Shown piece after piece: positions 41,700-54,507 of a stretch of 64,000 nucleotides of DNA. Both the position numbers and the translations under genes were made by a program. The notes below the pieces were generated by a model that was given only the letters and a program-made list of their open reading frames with translations, did not search any database and was not told the DNA's origin. The stretch's first letter is position 1; each line of letters begins with the position of its first letter. The DNA is from Diphasiastrum complanatum (taxonomy: Eukaryota; Streptophyta; Lycopodiopsida; Lycopodiales; Lycopodiaceae). The stretch lies in NCBI GenBank assembly GCA_029204225.1, contig CM055100.1, positions 19,360,655 through 19,424,654 on the forward strand, read 5' to 3'.

Positions 41700-44576
41700 T
41701 GTAATTTTCTCTCGACATGGTATTGAAGAAACTAAGTGTTTCTATTACCAAAGCTCTGCTAGCTCTCGACTCCCAACCTGACGAAAATCACGAAGACCTC
41801 GAAGACGAAATGTTCGCGAACAACACAAACAACTGGAGGAGGTCAAACGATGCAAAAGAAAAATGTTCGCGACACCGGAGGGTCGAATACTTTCGACCTT
41901 CGCGCTCCAAAAGACTCTGGTTCTATGAACCATCCTACACCACTTTTACATTCTGAACTAGAGTCTTCTTATCCAAGGCCGATAGCTCCCCATCGAACAG
42001 TCTTTTGTAGAGAGTCAAAATATTGCTACATCGTCTATCACACAAGTTGATTTCGACTACATAGACCCAGCGATGTATTGTATAGAAGATACCAATGTGC
42101 CTGCTCATCAAGTTGATCCATTTGCACCTTACCAAAATTAGTAGTGTTAGATGTGTCTAGGCTCGTCTAGTCTTACTGATTCTTTTGTCATCCATGGATA
42201 CATAGTTGCTTCTGATCCAAATAGAGTTACACCCTATCTAGCAACCACGTAAGGTCTATCTCAAACATTATTCATAGATAAGACCGAGAATATACCACCT
42301 CAGATCTGTGTCTTCATTACATCTCTATGACCAAGCAATTGATATCATACCCTGGAGCCAAGTTTTGAGCTATCGCCTGATGAATCATGAGTTTTGTGTC
42401 TAGATGGTAACCCGTATGTTTTATCTGAGTGAAAGTAATCTAAGACATAATTCTCTTATTGAATGCTACATAAATGTTACACGTTATGACTTTGTTTTTT
42501 CTTTTGTAACACTGTAGTTATGGCCTTGTGCCAAGTTCGATACTGGATTGCAAGAGTTTGGTCTAAGAGTGTCATGCAAATCCTTCTATAGAGTTATCTG
42601 CTACAATTTTTCATTTTTTCTCTTATTTCAAGTTTTGTCATGTCAACTATGTCGTTTGTTGCTACATGTTTGTTTGTTCTATTGTCGTATGGTTTGGTGT
42701 CAATTCTTTTGCAGCAGCACTATAGGTGATATTTCACCAGCAATTTTATTCTACCTCTACAGTTGCTGTATCACATGAATTTTCATTGGGATATATCTCT
42801 ACATCTTTACCAATGATTTCAACAACTTTCAATATGAACAAAAAGAGCAGTCAAGGACTTCAACAACAAATGCTCAGTTTGGCAACAAAAGGAGCACCTT
42901 ATCAGACTGCAACCATGATCTAGCAAAAGATCCATCTTCCCAACAAGCTGAAATATTTGCGACAGCACCACCACCGCCATCATCAATAAGTAGTTGGTTT
43001 TACGTAAGCGCTACAATATCCACGCTTTTCCAATTGCCTCACCATGGCCATCAAATCATCAATAAAGTGACAGCTTGTACCAGTGAAGGGCTCTCAAGTC
43101 AAATCAAAGGAAAACGCTATGTGCAAACCGACGCATACGACGAGTGTTCCTACCAACGCCAACAACGATGCTTCATTGGACGAACGTACATTGAGCAGTG
43201 GTCAAAATCATGTCTCACGCATATACTACCACTGTTCTACATCATTCATTTGATCATCTGTGGAGGCCACAAGAAGCACAAGTCATCAACAAGCAACATC
43301 CCATAGGCCTACGCAGACTGAAGGAATTTCACGTCAATCAGAGATTGAAGCTATGAGTGCACAGCCTCAATAACGTAGCTATTTTCAAAGGCAAGCAATG
43401 ATGATTCCATGGAGAATTGTACAAAGAGCATTGGTTATATTATGGACAGATATGGAAATCCACACAAGACCCATCTCATTCCTTTTTTCCATCCATTCAT
43501 TCCCTCATGTTCCACCATATAATACATCTTGCAGCTTCATCTCACTTCTCCCATCCTTGTCTCAAGTCTTCGTTTCCACCCGATGGATCGATCTGAAGTT
43601 GCTCTGGGTTATGAATTGAAACACTTTGTAAAGTAAACAACTCCAAGACATCTATAGCAAGCCACTGATGTTGTTTAAAAGCTCTAAGGGAATAAAGCAA
43701 GAATGATAGAGGCTCTCACCAATAAAATGCCAGTCATGTCATCGCAAAAGAGATCAGCTTCTTGATAACTCCAAAGCACATGACTATGTGTATGAAAAAA
43801 AAAACGTCATACAATTGCTACAATTCAAAGAGCTCTCAAACTGTGCAAAGAGCTCAAAGAAGTTGCAGTGGCACAACAACGTCAAAAGAGGAGATATTTG
43901 TAAACAAAGTATTTTCGGAGACAATAGTTTATCAAGTACAGTACCTTTGTGTTCGTGAAGCAGACAAATCTACGCCATCTACAACATACCATTCACATAG
44001 TTCGGCGTTGAAGCAACGAACTCAAGGATGTTAGAGGTCTCCAACAACGATTATGAGCCATGTCTTAAGTCCCAAAAAAAAAAAATAATAATTCAAACAA
44101 CTGCAAGAAACGTCAAATGGAAAACTTATGCTGACAAAAGTGCTTTCAAAAGACAGTAATGAGCAAGGAATTTTGATCCATCCAGCCCCGTCCATCTATC
44201 CACCTTCACCACTTCCGAGATTACAACACCCCCCTATCACACCCACTCCATCTTCATCTCACTGCCGTTCAATAACCCCTTGTGTGGCATTCACATCATG
44301 TCTCAAGAAATACTAAGCTCGTGTACATCATCCGTTGAATCATTTGCGTGAGCAATTAGAAGCAAGTCATCAACGAGCCAACTCCAACCTGATTCAATCC
44401 AAATCTTCTGGAGATGCTCGTATTGCTTCAAAGCTTCATCTCCTACAGAACAACACTTTACAAAAAGTTCCACATCTACAAGATGCACCGACTTTCACTC
44501 CTCCAGCACCATAAGGAGCGGGGTCTTAACATTGCATTTGGTGTGGGACCGCCAAGTTCTTAATGGAGGGGATAAT
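41700..44576 (+). mobile_element. Probable internal region of a degenerate LTR element
   Basis: This stretch sits upstream of an LTR-like sequence at 44577. It contains GTTTTACGTAAGCG...ACGCTTTTCC at 42999-43035, a motif also present near the 3' end of the internal region of the 12-16.8 kb LTR element and its 61-kb relative. It also has the 'aaagagctc' word style seen there (43820-43870). Open frames are short and broken (for example 41717-41956) and no pol domain is recognised. Limits and class are inferred. Confidence 0.35.
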
Positions 44577-45330
44577 GTAGGCTGATATTCCAAGGAATAT
44601 TCTAGCCATCCCGCGGAACATCTTTAAAAACACAAGCAGGATATGATTTAAGCATAGAACTTGCCCATCAAGTTTAGGCTTTTACTTTATCCGTAATGGC
44701 TTAAGATATTCAGTTCTAAGTTTAAATTGCCATGGGAACTGCACATAGATATGTAGTTTCTAGTTATTTCAAGTTATGTAAATGTTAGTCACAAAGGTCC
44801 ATTGGGGATTTGTCCCATGGCACCAATGTGATTTAAAGTTAAGTTAGCCTATGAGGACTATTTGTCCCATAGTGCCTTTTTGTAAGTGACCACCACTCCA
44901 AGTATATATAGGAGTGGAAGAGTCCAACTTCGAGAAGAACCTCATTTGCAATACATGCCTATCTTTCTCTCTGAGTGTTCTCCCTTGTGTGGTTTCATGT
45001 ACTGTGTTACTTCACATTGTATTGTATGTTATTCATCTGGCAACATGTTAAGTTAATCTAGGCCCTCCATTCTCTAGTAGGTTAAGCCTTAGAGAAGGAG
45101 ATTTAGATTAGGGTTTTATCATTTAGGTTAAGCCGTCATTTGTAGTTGTTAAGGAGAGAAAAGAGAGAAGAGTGGATCTTACCCCCAAGACACTCACCAT
45201 GCTCATGACTGTCTTTCTTGCATCCATATCCAAGCTAGTTGGAGAGCCATAGCCTAGACTATTTGGGAGACTGCCATAGTCAAGCTAGTTGGAGCCATAG
45301 CCAGTGTGGATGCCAAAGATACAACATATA
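44577..45330 (+). repeat. Probable LTR (3' or solo)
   Basis: A purine run (TAATGGAGGGGATAA, about 44561-44575) precedes TGTAGGCTGATATTCC. A TATA-like AGTATATATAGG lies at about 44900, followed by a pyrimidine-rich leader and T-rich sequences, the usual layout of U3-R-U5. The right end is uncertain: repeated gctagttggag(ag)ccatagcc words lie at 45230-45302. No partner LTR was identified. Confidence 0.4.
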
Positions 45331-45479
45331 TATACATAACAACAACTCACGAAACGAGTGAATCAGAGTTCCTGTGCGAACCAACAAAAATGAAGGACTC
45401 TAGAAAGCTACTACTTGCTCTTCTTTCAAATCATGGAACCTATCTTCCATTGAAAATCACATTTCTACTAAGCCAGAAA

Positions 45480-48192
45480 AATTTATCTACAGGATTTAAT
45501 AATTTGTAACCCTTGTGATCATGTGAATAACCAACAAAACTATCCATATGATACTTGTGGGGTCGAGTTTCTTCCTCAACTCCTTAGATTGGTGCATGTA
45601 GGCAATACAATTAAAAATCCTCATACGCTTAAAGGATGGAATTAAACTCATCCATAACTCATGAGGTGTGTTAATTTCATTCAAAGCCTTGTTCATGCAT
45701 CAATTTTGAATGTATGTTGTTGTGGTCACAACCTTAGCTTAGAATGGGGTAAATACAATTTGCACATTTCACGTGTGTTCTAATTTTTCATTTTGCAATA
45801 CCATTTTGCTATGGAGAATAGCTCATAGTAAATTGCTGATGTATGCCATTCTCTTAGCAAAAATTCTTAAACTCTATAGAAGTATCACCGTTTCCATCAA
45901 TTTTGAAAATTTTTATTTATCTAGAGACTTCATTTTTTGAGCACTGTTCAAATTGCCAAAAAATAAATAAAGGCTTCTAATTTTTGTTTCAAGAACATGA
46001 TAACAATCCTTCTAGAAAATAATTTTTGAATGTGATATAATACTTAGCTCCCCCTTGAGACAAGTTTTGGATTAGACCACATAAATATGCATATCTTAAA
46101 TCAGAAGCATCTAGGAGTGCAAATCGAATAAAATGGAGACCTAGAATGCTTTCTTAGAATGTAGCTCTCACAATGAGTGGAAGAATTAAACAAAAAAAAA
46201 TCCAAGTCATCATCAAGAAACCTTCGATCTCAAAAGTTGAATGCTCTTGTAATTTAAATGATTAAATCTCCATGCCATAGTTCATTTTTATTCTCTACAG
46301 TTGAAATAACAAGAACTTTTGATTTTTCATAATGACAATGACTTAATCTTTACAAGTGTCGAACTCTTGTACCTATAACATGAATCTTGCTTAAATCATT
46401 TGCAAAAATGCAGTGACAATTATCAAAAAATCTTTGTGACCCAAATTAGTAATCCTTTGACAAAAAACAAATTTTTGGTTAAATTTGGCACATAAAGTAC
46501 AAATGTACAACTCTATTTGTACAAGAAGCTGAGTAATTATCAAACCACTCTAAATTGCATGTCATTTGAGTGGCACTTGTGTCCAAGTGCAAACCTCCCA
46601 AATATAAAATCTTGTCAGTTCTAGTCATGATTGCATTTCGATTTCTCCAAGCTCTTCATCATTGTTCCTTTTAAAACAACATTAGCCTAAGTTTTTTTTT
46701 GTTCTTTTTAAAGCTTTGTCACTTTTTCTTACAACAATAACAAATGATCTGAGGCTTGGGACTGAGATTGGATTAACTATTGCCAGTACCAAAATTCCAA
46801 TTTTGAGATTTGTGTTCTTGCTTTATGGGAGTCATATTCTTGAACTTATTAGGTTGTCTTCCTTTCTTTACAATAAGGGCCAATGATTTCTTCAAGGTGG
46901 AACTTTCACCTTTCGGCTACTCCATTCTGTTGTGGTGTGTAGCTGGTGGTGAACTGATGATGAATGTCAAATGATGCCAAATAGTTGAACATTTCGTTTG
47001 ACAGAAACTCTACACCATTTTCTGTACTCAGGGTCTTGAGTCGTTGACCAGTCTGTGTCTCAGCAAACTATTTGAAATCTTTGAAACAGTTGAATGCCCT
47101 TTGCCTTCAATCTACAGTGCACTTAAATCACCGAAGTAGACATACTTCGAATCTGCTGGTGTGAGGTCTTTGAATAAGGACTTACATGAAGTCATGTGTT
47201 GAGAAGCACTAGAATCGAGATACCAATCCATAGCTCCTTTAATAGGTTCATCTTGTATCATTAATAGTGTTGGGGGGTTTTGGCAGAATCTGATCCTCCA
47301 TCCTGCTGCATCTTCTTCTTTGCTTCGTTATGCTTGAGAACTCGACAATCTTTGATGTCATGATTGGTTCTCTTGCAATACTTGCAAAAGAGTCCAGTCT
47401 TAAGCTTTTGAGGATGTCGATTGTGCTGTTGTGATTGCTGGTCCGAATTAGTTTGCTCAGCTTTTGTCTTCTTGTCCTTCAAAAATTTCTTCTTTGGGAG
47501 TTGCTTATTTGAATAGAGAGCAATTGTCTTCAAATTTGACGTGAATAAGCTTTTCCTTCTTACTTCTTCCTACAATAAACTTGCTGTCACCTTTTGTAGA
47601 GACAGGTCAAGAGCATTGCTAAGTAGCAATACTAGATTGTCGTAAGAGAGAGGAAGACTGGACAGAAGAGACGTGTTAGCATCTTCGTCTGATATTGGCG
47701 AACCTACTACAGATAGCTAAGTGAGTGGTTGTTTGAATTCATTTAGATGATCAATGACTAAGGTTGCTTCACTCATCTTGAGTGACATGAACTTCTTCCT
47801 CAAGAAGAGTCGAGTCGATACATCTGTTGTTTCATATAGACCAGTAAGAGTGTCTCATGTCTCTTTGGAGCTGGAACAATTAGTTACATGAGCTATTTGT
47901 GAATCTTTAAGATTCAAAGATACAATGGCAAGAGCTTTGCCATCCTTAGCTTCCTAGGCGATCAGCATGTTAGGTTCAGCTAGCTTGGCTATTGAACCAT
48001 TGATGTATCCCCAGAGTTCCTTTTCTGTAAGTATCATCTTCATCTTGAACTTCCACATGTGGAAGTCATCACCGTTGAACTTGTTGATCAGGCGGATTTC
48101 TGAAGATGTTCCTTCCATGATGAATGATCTAAGTATAGTGAAACAATTTCGAATACTAATAGTAGTTTGGAACGCTGGCTCTGATACCACTC
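45480..48192 (-). pseudogene. Ty1/Copia remnant with gag, zinc knuckle, protease/integrase pieces
   Basis: The primer-binding site TGGTATCAGAGCC (minus strand) is at 48189-48177. Gag starts near 48120 (SEIRLINKFNGDDFHMWKFK, MKMILTEKELWGYI) and continues in broken frames. A zinc knuckle, CKYCKRTNHDIKDC (C-x2-C-x4-H-x4-C), is at about 47400-47355. Protease/pre-integrase and integrase traces follow at 47230-46880 (complement of ACACCATTTTCTGTACTCAG and neighbours). An integrase C-terminal piece (NKALNEINTPHELWMSLIPS, then FKRMRIFNCIAYMHQ) lies at 45696-45560. Reverse transcriptase and RNase H are absent. The 45700-46880 interval is AT-rich and heavily decayed. Confidence 0.7.
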
Positions 48193-48600
48193 TGTTGGAG
48201 CTCTCGAAGAAATTAGGTGCGAAATAGAAAACAGAGCTCCAACATAGAGAACTTGAACAAGAACTTTACCAAACTACAACATCAACATTGACTTAGATCG
48301 AATGGAGGAATGTCTTGTTAGGTTCAAAGACAACCATGAAGGGAGCGAAACAATCAGGCGCCTGAGACAAACATGCTTCCTTCGAGATTAGACATTTTGA
48401 ATTGAGTGAGCACCAATTGAGAAAGAAAATTATCAGAAGGCATTCGTAGTGGAATACACATAAGAAAATAGAGAATCTGAATTAAGCTTATTGTGAATAC
48501 AATGATCAGATCACGATCCTGTGCCCAAGAATGGTTCACAGTAGTGGCGCACTATGTGCAGTGATCTTACTTAGCTAGCTACATACTATGATAGATATGC
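48193..48600 (-). repeat. Probable 5' LTR of the Copia remnant (outer end not fixed)
   Basis: On the minus strand this sequence ends CTCCAACA, then GAG, then the primer site, as expected for the end of a 5' LTR. The terminal 52 bases (48193-48244) are a perfect 12-bp inverted repeat, TGTTGGAGCTCT / AGAGCTCCAACA, around a 28-base loop. Confidence 0.45.
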
Positions 48601-49561
48601 TTAGCATAGAATTGAATCTGATTTTTGTTTTTTTTGGTTTGTTGTTAATTTATTTTAGCATGTGTTGAGTAAACGTAAAATACCAGTTGTTTAGATTTTC
48701 TATGTGAATTAGATTTTAGCTAGTTCAATAATGGAGAGCTGGTCTTCCTTAATTCCTCCTGTTGCAACTTACTACGATGGCGTTTCTACCAGTTCTTCAC
48801 CTGACATTCAAGTTACAATTGTGTACCATGAAGTGACTTCAAGTTTTATACAAATTAATGAATTTTGTATGAGTTCATCTTCATCTTTGTTCTCGTAAAT
48901 CCTTGAACAATATACTATTCTCCTTCAATTGAAATTCATAGTGGTTCAAAATCAAGAAAGCACTCAGTTACTGATTCTAGTCAATCGATCATCTCACATC
49001 AAGGAGCTCTTTCTTTGAATAGGTCAAGGCAAACACGAAAGTCCGTTCAATCCAACGTTGTGAAGTCAAAAAATAACATTTTCTAATGTAGAAGAAATTT
49101 CTGAAAGCTCAGAGCCTTCCAATGAAATTCAAGAAGAAAATGTAGCAGAGATGCGAGAAGTACATGTAATAGGTGCAGATTCAATATTACTACCTCTAAG
49201 TGCTAATGTCGCAAGTTCCTCTTACAGAGCAGAATCCAAGGGCAAAGACAAGTTTTGAAGGGATTTACAAGCATGAGACTACCATTCCTTTCACCATCGT
49301 CACACGGTTCTTCATGGGCACTCCCTCGGAGAGAGTTGATACGCACACGTCTCCTACGTAAGGAGAAGGAGACCATCACACGAGAGCTGAGCCCTGTTCA
49401 AGTAGCTTGACAGACGTAAGCATCCTTTACTTTGTCATTTTTATTTTGAAAGTTTCTTTTACATTTGTTGCATCTTTCTGGCATGTCTATAAAAGCTATA
49501 TGTGCTTGATATGACAAGTGTGTCTAACATATGTTTGATGGAATTTGTTTTGTAGTTATGG
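48601..49561. other. Gene-free stretch
   Basis: AT-rich sequence with short broken frames. No recognised domain. Confidence 0.35.
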
Positions 49562-49822
49562 TTGCTCCATAAAATGACGGGACGTCAAAAACAATTGTTT
49601 GAATTTTGTGATATTTTTCAAAGACAAAAAATGATCAAAATTATTATCTTTGTTTGTCCACACAATTTAAAAGGTTTTGTCTACATTCTAGAAATAACTG
49701 AAGTTTGTCGTAAAGCTTTCAAAGGTGTTCATGCAATTAAAAATTCAAGACTTGCTCGCATTCACATGAGATTACAACATGATCCAAGTATGCAAGGTTA
49801 TATTCAAGGTCAAATGACATAA
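49562..49822 (+). other. Coding-like fragment, possibly transposase-derived
   Basis: An 86-codon open frame starting at TTG reads GRQKQLFEFCDIFQRQKM, then VCRKAFKGVHAIKNSRLARI and HMRLQHDP. The VC-x3-F-x3-H-x-I-x3-RL pattern resembles a conserved segment in unclassified DDE-type transposase ORFs seen in plants and animals. That is a weak similarity from memory. Confidence 0.3.
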
Positions 49823-50627
49823 AGTATATTTTAGCTTATAGATTGTCAAATGCATGGCCCATAAGAAACATTTAACCATTAAAAAGAGACTCTTTTACAC
49901 TCAAGAAATAAGTTTCTACTATCCTTTGAGTCATACAATTATGGATGGCCTATTGGGGTCCCTAGAGATATATCATCCTTGTACTTGGCAAGATCATTAA
50001 AAAATCCATTCCCAATATAATAAAAAAAAGTGCAGATGGTATGCTGCTCCAACAAGTTGAAAATATGTTCCAATACAAGGAGGTGAGTTGGGTAGAGTAG
50101 TTTACCGCAAGTAAGAAGGGGTTGGCTCTAACTGCAGCTACATAGCGACATTTTAGTGCCTTGTGCTCCAAATTCTGAGGACCTTGGCCTGCCATATTGT
50201 ATGTTGTATTTACAAAGTGATCGATACATCACGAGAGCTTTGTCTTGCACAAGGTATTTCATTTAAGTCGTTAAGTTTTTTTAAATAGATAGATATTGCA
50301 TTATAGAATAAATAAAAAAATTATGAAATAAAGACTCATTGCAATGCTCAGATCATCTAGGCGTGACACCTCAACATCTAGCAAATCATCACAATCACTT
50401 AGCTGTGCAACGACAAAAAAGCTAAAATACCACTATTCATTCAATGTTGCGCCAATAGCAAATAAAGAAAAAGGTGAATAACACACTATATGCTAGCAAA
50501 GGGATAAGCAAAACTATTTGTTCCTTACAACCAAGTCAAAATACATGTAGCTAGTACAAGATGAAGAAAACCTAGCTAGATGTAGTGTATCTTCTAGTCC
50601 TTTCTTGGCACACACTTGTAGATCCTG
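49823..50627. other. Gene-free stretch
   Basis: No coding or RNA feature supported. The minus-strand frame at 49962-50195 has no recognised content. Confidence 0.35.
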
Positions 50628-50885
50628 CTCTATCTGCTCTCCATCTGCTGAATTATGTAGGCAATACCTCAATTTTCTGCTCTTCATCTGCTGAATTATG
50701 TAGGCAATTCTTCATCTGTTGAATTATGTAGGCAATACCTCAATTTTCTGCTCTATCTGCTTTCCATCTGCTGAATTATGTAGGCAATTCTTCATTTGCT
50801 GAATTCTGTAGGCAATACCTCAATTTTCTGCTCTATCTGCTCTCCATCTGCTGAATTATGTAGGCAATACCTCAATTTTATAGCT
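50628..50885. repeat. Minisatellite of two interleaved unit types
   Basis: At least six copies of ctgctgaattatgtaggcaa (with variants ttgctgaattctg and ctgttgaattatg) alternate with either attcttcat or tacctcaattttctgctcta followed by tctgctctccat. This gives a short (~29 bp) and a long (~55 bp) repeat unit. Confidence 0.9.
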
Positions 50886-51118
50886 CCTAGTACTTTTCCT
50901 GTTAGCCACCCTTGCAAGACAAATGACAAGGCAAAACTTTACAGCAAATTTGGATCAAGTTTCAAGGACAATTACAATAATTAGCCAAAATGGCTTAGCA
51001 TATTTGGATCTAGTTTCTGGGACGATCACAAAATTTGACGTTATGATCGTCTTTATTTTGGGCGGTGAGCAGATTCCTTGGCTGGTTTTGGCCGAGATAT
51101 GATGGGCTTCCACTATGA

Positions 51119-52843
51119 TCACGAGCTTTGACGCAAGCTGCAAGCAACTGCCTGAGCCCAGTGTCGCAGTCGAGTTTTCACCTTCTGGGGATTGTCACCT
51201 ACTTCAGACAACAAGTATATGACTATTAGCATCTTGTTGAGCTTGAGATTGGCTGATTAAAATAAGTCTAACGATCCTAAACTTACGGGAAAATGCGGAT
51301 TCATGTTCTTGCATAAAAAAAAGGGAAATAAGTCCGTTTTTAGGCATATAGAACGCATCTGACATAAGAAACATGATTTGTCCATTCATGTTTACACAGA
51401 GCGGCACATCCTACATGAGAAAAACATTCGGATCTGCAAGAATCAACAAAGAGAATATTGGTTGACAATGGCAGTTGATCAACACCAAACTCAGATTGCC
51501 TTTATCGCAAGATGACGTAGTCATAAGTATATATCTGAAAATTCACATCTACTTTATCCAAAGTTATGAAATAGGAGGCTAATTTCAAACTAAGAATAGG
51601 CTCTGAAAAAGCAGACCGAAAGGTTGAGAAAGCTTCATGACAAGAATCTTCCATATCTTATTTAACCAGATCGTTGGGGAGCTGTGACTCAGAGACATTG
51701 CAGTTCAATAAGCAATTAATCTTAAGCGCTGCATGACAAAGATTCTGTCCAAGCTAAATTGCATTACAAGCAACAACTAATTCATTGTGTCCCTTCACCA
51801 TGATTAGAAAAAAAATCTTACGCTTAGATGTAGTCGTAGTGAAGAAGCTGATTACCTGGACTCGAGATCCTCCAAACGCTCTCTGGCGAGCTGATAGGGC
51901 TTATGTAGCAAGCTGAAGTTGACATGGTTTTTTCCGAAATTGATGGAGATGATGATTTACTTTGAGCATCCTGAAACTGACGAGCTATGGCGTAACAAAG
52001 CTCAAGAGCAGGCAAAGTGTTGCAAAGATCGGGATCTTCCGTGCTATCAAATCCAAAACCTAAGTCGATGGATCCCCTCAGCTCCTCCAAATCATCATCC
52101 GTCAAGCTTCTGGTTCTTGCGCGCATTCTAATGGTCGACTGCCGAGACCAAGCGGTGTCGCCGCAATCCGAGACACTTCTTCCCAATGCCCTGGATCTAC
52201 TATTCTCCTCCAAAGTCTTCATTTCCTCTAGAAGTGATTTATCTCTCTTCCGTTCCCAGGCTTCGTCTCGCGAAGACTCGGTGGACCATGACCTCTGCGT
52301 TCGCAGCCTCGCTCTGAGCAATGATTCCTCGTCAGCTCTTGCTGATCCTTTGACAATTTCCACAGGTTCTCCACTTGTTTGCGGTTGGCATAAAGGTGAG
52401 ACGTTCATTTTGCGAATGTGAGGCTTATCGAATGTGGATCGTCCCTGATAAGAAGCATCCTCATGCTTTGATGTTTGAAGTCTTGCTGGTGCTTCCAAAG
52501 AGCACAGCTTCGACTTCATTTTTGTGTCTCTGAAATGCCCGCTCCAGCCGGTCACGGCTTTGCTACCATATTCTAGCTGCAATTTATAGCAACCAGAACC
52601 GTCTGCACCTATTGGTTTGGTAATATTCCTGGAGTGAATCTCCTCGTCATCTGGCGAAGGAGAGGTCTCATGAATTTCTTCTTCAAGATCCCATTCCTTC
52701 ATCTTACAATGATTAATTCCATGCCAGGAGTGATTCCTTGATAGCCAGGACAAAGAAGGTACAACGTGCAATCGGCCAGCAGTATTCCTGATGATATTTG
52801 AACAGCCAGAATCGTGCCATAGGCTTTTCTTCTTTTGCATCAC
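51119..52843 (-). CDS. DUF1685 family protein, 356 codons plus final 26-codon exon junction, two exons
   Basis: Exon 1 is 52843-51856; exon 2 is 51198-51119 (TGA at 51121-51119). The 657-base intron (GTAATC to GAAGTAG) splits a Gly codon, so the protein reads ISSPG then DNPQKVKTRLRHWAQAVACS. Total length is about 355 aa. Diagnostic DUF1685 sequence lies in the last third: RTRSLTDDDLEELRGSIDLG, FGFDSTEDPDLCNTLPALEL, CYAIARQFQD, then the C-terminal HWAQAVAC-LRQSS. A Ser/Arg-rich middle (QRSWSTESSRDEAWERKR) also fits the family, whose function is unknown. The N-terminal ~120 residues (MMQKKKSLWHDSGCSN) are longer than typical and less conserved. Two ATGs are adjacent at 52843 and 52840. Upstream, TTGCTGAACTCTTGCAG at about 52966 could be the acceptor of an intron in the 5' leader. 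Confidence 0.9.
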
Positions 52844-53760
52844 AAGGCAGAAATTTTCTCGACAGAGCTAGAGAAGCTAACTAAAACTATCTTAACTACA
52901 AATTAAAGACGGCGATGATCTTCATCAGCAAAGTCCTGCGACGATGATCTTTAGCTGACACTGCAAGAGTTCAGCAAAAGGACACCTAATTAGTTCAAAC
53001 TTCAGAGGTATCCTTCTCGATAAGTGCAATAAAATGAAAAGTCAATTCGCAGCTTAGATTCTACGATCAAGAAGAGTGAAATTGCTGTTGATTCTGTTTC
53101 ACGAATAGAGTTTATGTTATTCACTTTTGCAAAGTACAGAGCTGCAGTCTGGTCTGTATGTTTAAGCACGTACAGCGACATCTCAGTACAGGAAATTCTG
53201 TGACTCCATTATCAGCTCTTCCAGCTAAAACACTCAAACCACCATTAAGACTATAATTCCAGCTAAGACACTCAAACCACCATTAAGACTATAACTAAAT
53301 TCAATGCACCGATCAAATTTTCTCCTTCTGCAATGCACAGTCGATCAAATCTAGATTTTTTCCTTCTGCAATGCATAGATCAAATTTTTTGATTGATGTA
53401 CTGACATTGTACATGAATTATAGCTTCAGAGGACTCCAATCTGACAACCCATGAAGTGTGAACACAACATTAAACCTAGCCGAAACTGGGCATTTCAGGG
53501 CAGGATCGAATTGCCCAAAGCAACAATTACATGTGAAAACAAGCCCAGCTAGCAGAATTGCTTTCTTCTGGCAGAGGTAAGCTCCCAAACTCTTTTTTGT
53601 TCTGGTAGGAGCTTGATCCGAAGCTGAAAATGTGCTTTCCTTGCTTTCTTTCTCTTTTTTTCTCCTTCAATGATGCTACTTTCGGTGGGGGGCGGGCCTG
53701 AAGGTCTCAGCCCTGATCCGCCGTAGAAATCCAAGTGGCAAATCTATGGTCCATTGGTAT
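52844..53760. promoter_or_regulatory. Presumed 5' leader and promoter region of the DUF1685 gene
   Basis: Upstream of the minus-strand ATG. It contains a plausible leader-intron acceptor (complement near 52966) and the small tandem repeat at 53219-53294. The open frame at 53549-53734 has no recognised domain and is not called as a gene. Confidence 0.35.
53219..53294. repeat. Tandem duplication, two 38-bp units
   Basis: ttccagcta(a/g)(a/g)acactcaaacc with accattaagactataa occurs at 53219-53256 and 53257-53294, nearly identical. Confidence 0.9.
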
Positions 53761-54190
53761 TCTTTGGCATCCAGAAAATAGAAAGAAGTAAAAGCATGAC
53801 AAGGTTGGGCACCACCTTCCACATGGGTTATGTGGGGTTGGGTTGGGCAATTAAGTTGGACTCCTAATTATTGGGACCCTCCTACCACATGCATCATGTT
53901 CCCCCCCAAAGTGGAAAAAAGGACCAAAGGCCTTAACTTTTTGGCCCAAAGTTGTTTTCCCCCAACGAATCAGGCCCACTATAAAAGGTGTGTTATACAC
54001 ACATGCCTACCATTCTTTCACTAAAAAAAGTAGTTGCTAGGTGTCATAAGCTTTGGGTGAAGTTTCAAGCTCATTGTCATAGTTGTGCATGGTAGTACCA
54101 ACAAACAAGGACTAGTTATGTCAACACAAACCTTTCATCTTTATGCATCTCCCCAAAAACTTAGAACCTGCCCACCAATCACTCTAAACA

Positions 54191-54225
54191 AGAGAGAGAG
54201 AGAGAGAGATTGAGATTTTGAGAGA

Positions 54226-54271
<46 letters not shown>
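54191..54271. repeat. Compound (GA)n-(GT)n microsatellite
   Basis: GA at 54191-54209 and GT at 54229-54271, separated by a short GA-like spacer. Confidence 0.95.
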
Positions 54272-54273
<2 letters not shown>

Positions 54274-54507
54274 CAATGTCTTTAATATACCCACAGGTAC
54301 GTAAGACTTTTGAGTACATTTCAAGTGTGCATAAAGAAACTACAAAAGTATAAACATCTCCCATAACTAAAGACAAATTACTCATTATCTTAAGACAAAT
54401 ATTGCCACAACATTCTTTTGAGTCATGCAAGTTGTTTCTTGCACAACCAACAACTTATATTGGAAAATATAGTAAAGGTATGTACATAAAGGTCAATCTG
54501 TCTAACT

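Noticed and set aside
53549-53734. 61-codon ORF upstream of the DUF1685 gene
   Set aside because: No recognised motif and short; more likely leader or promoter sequence.
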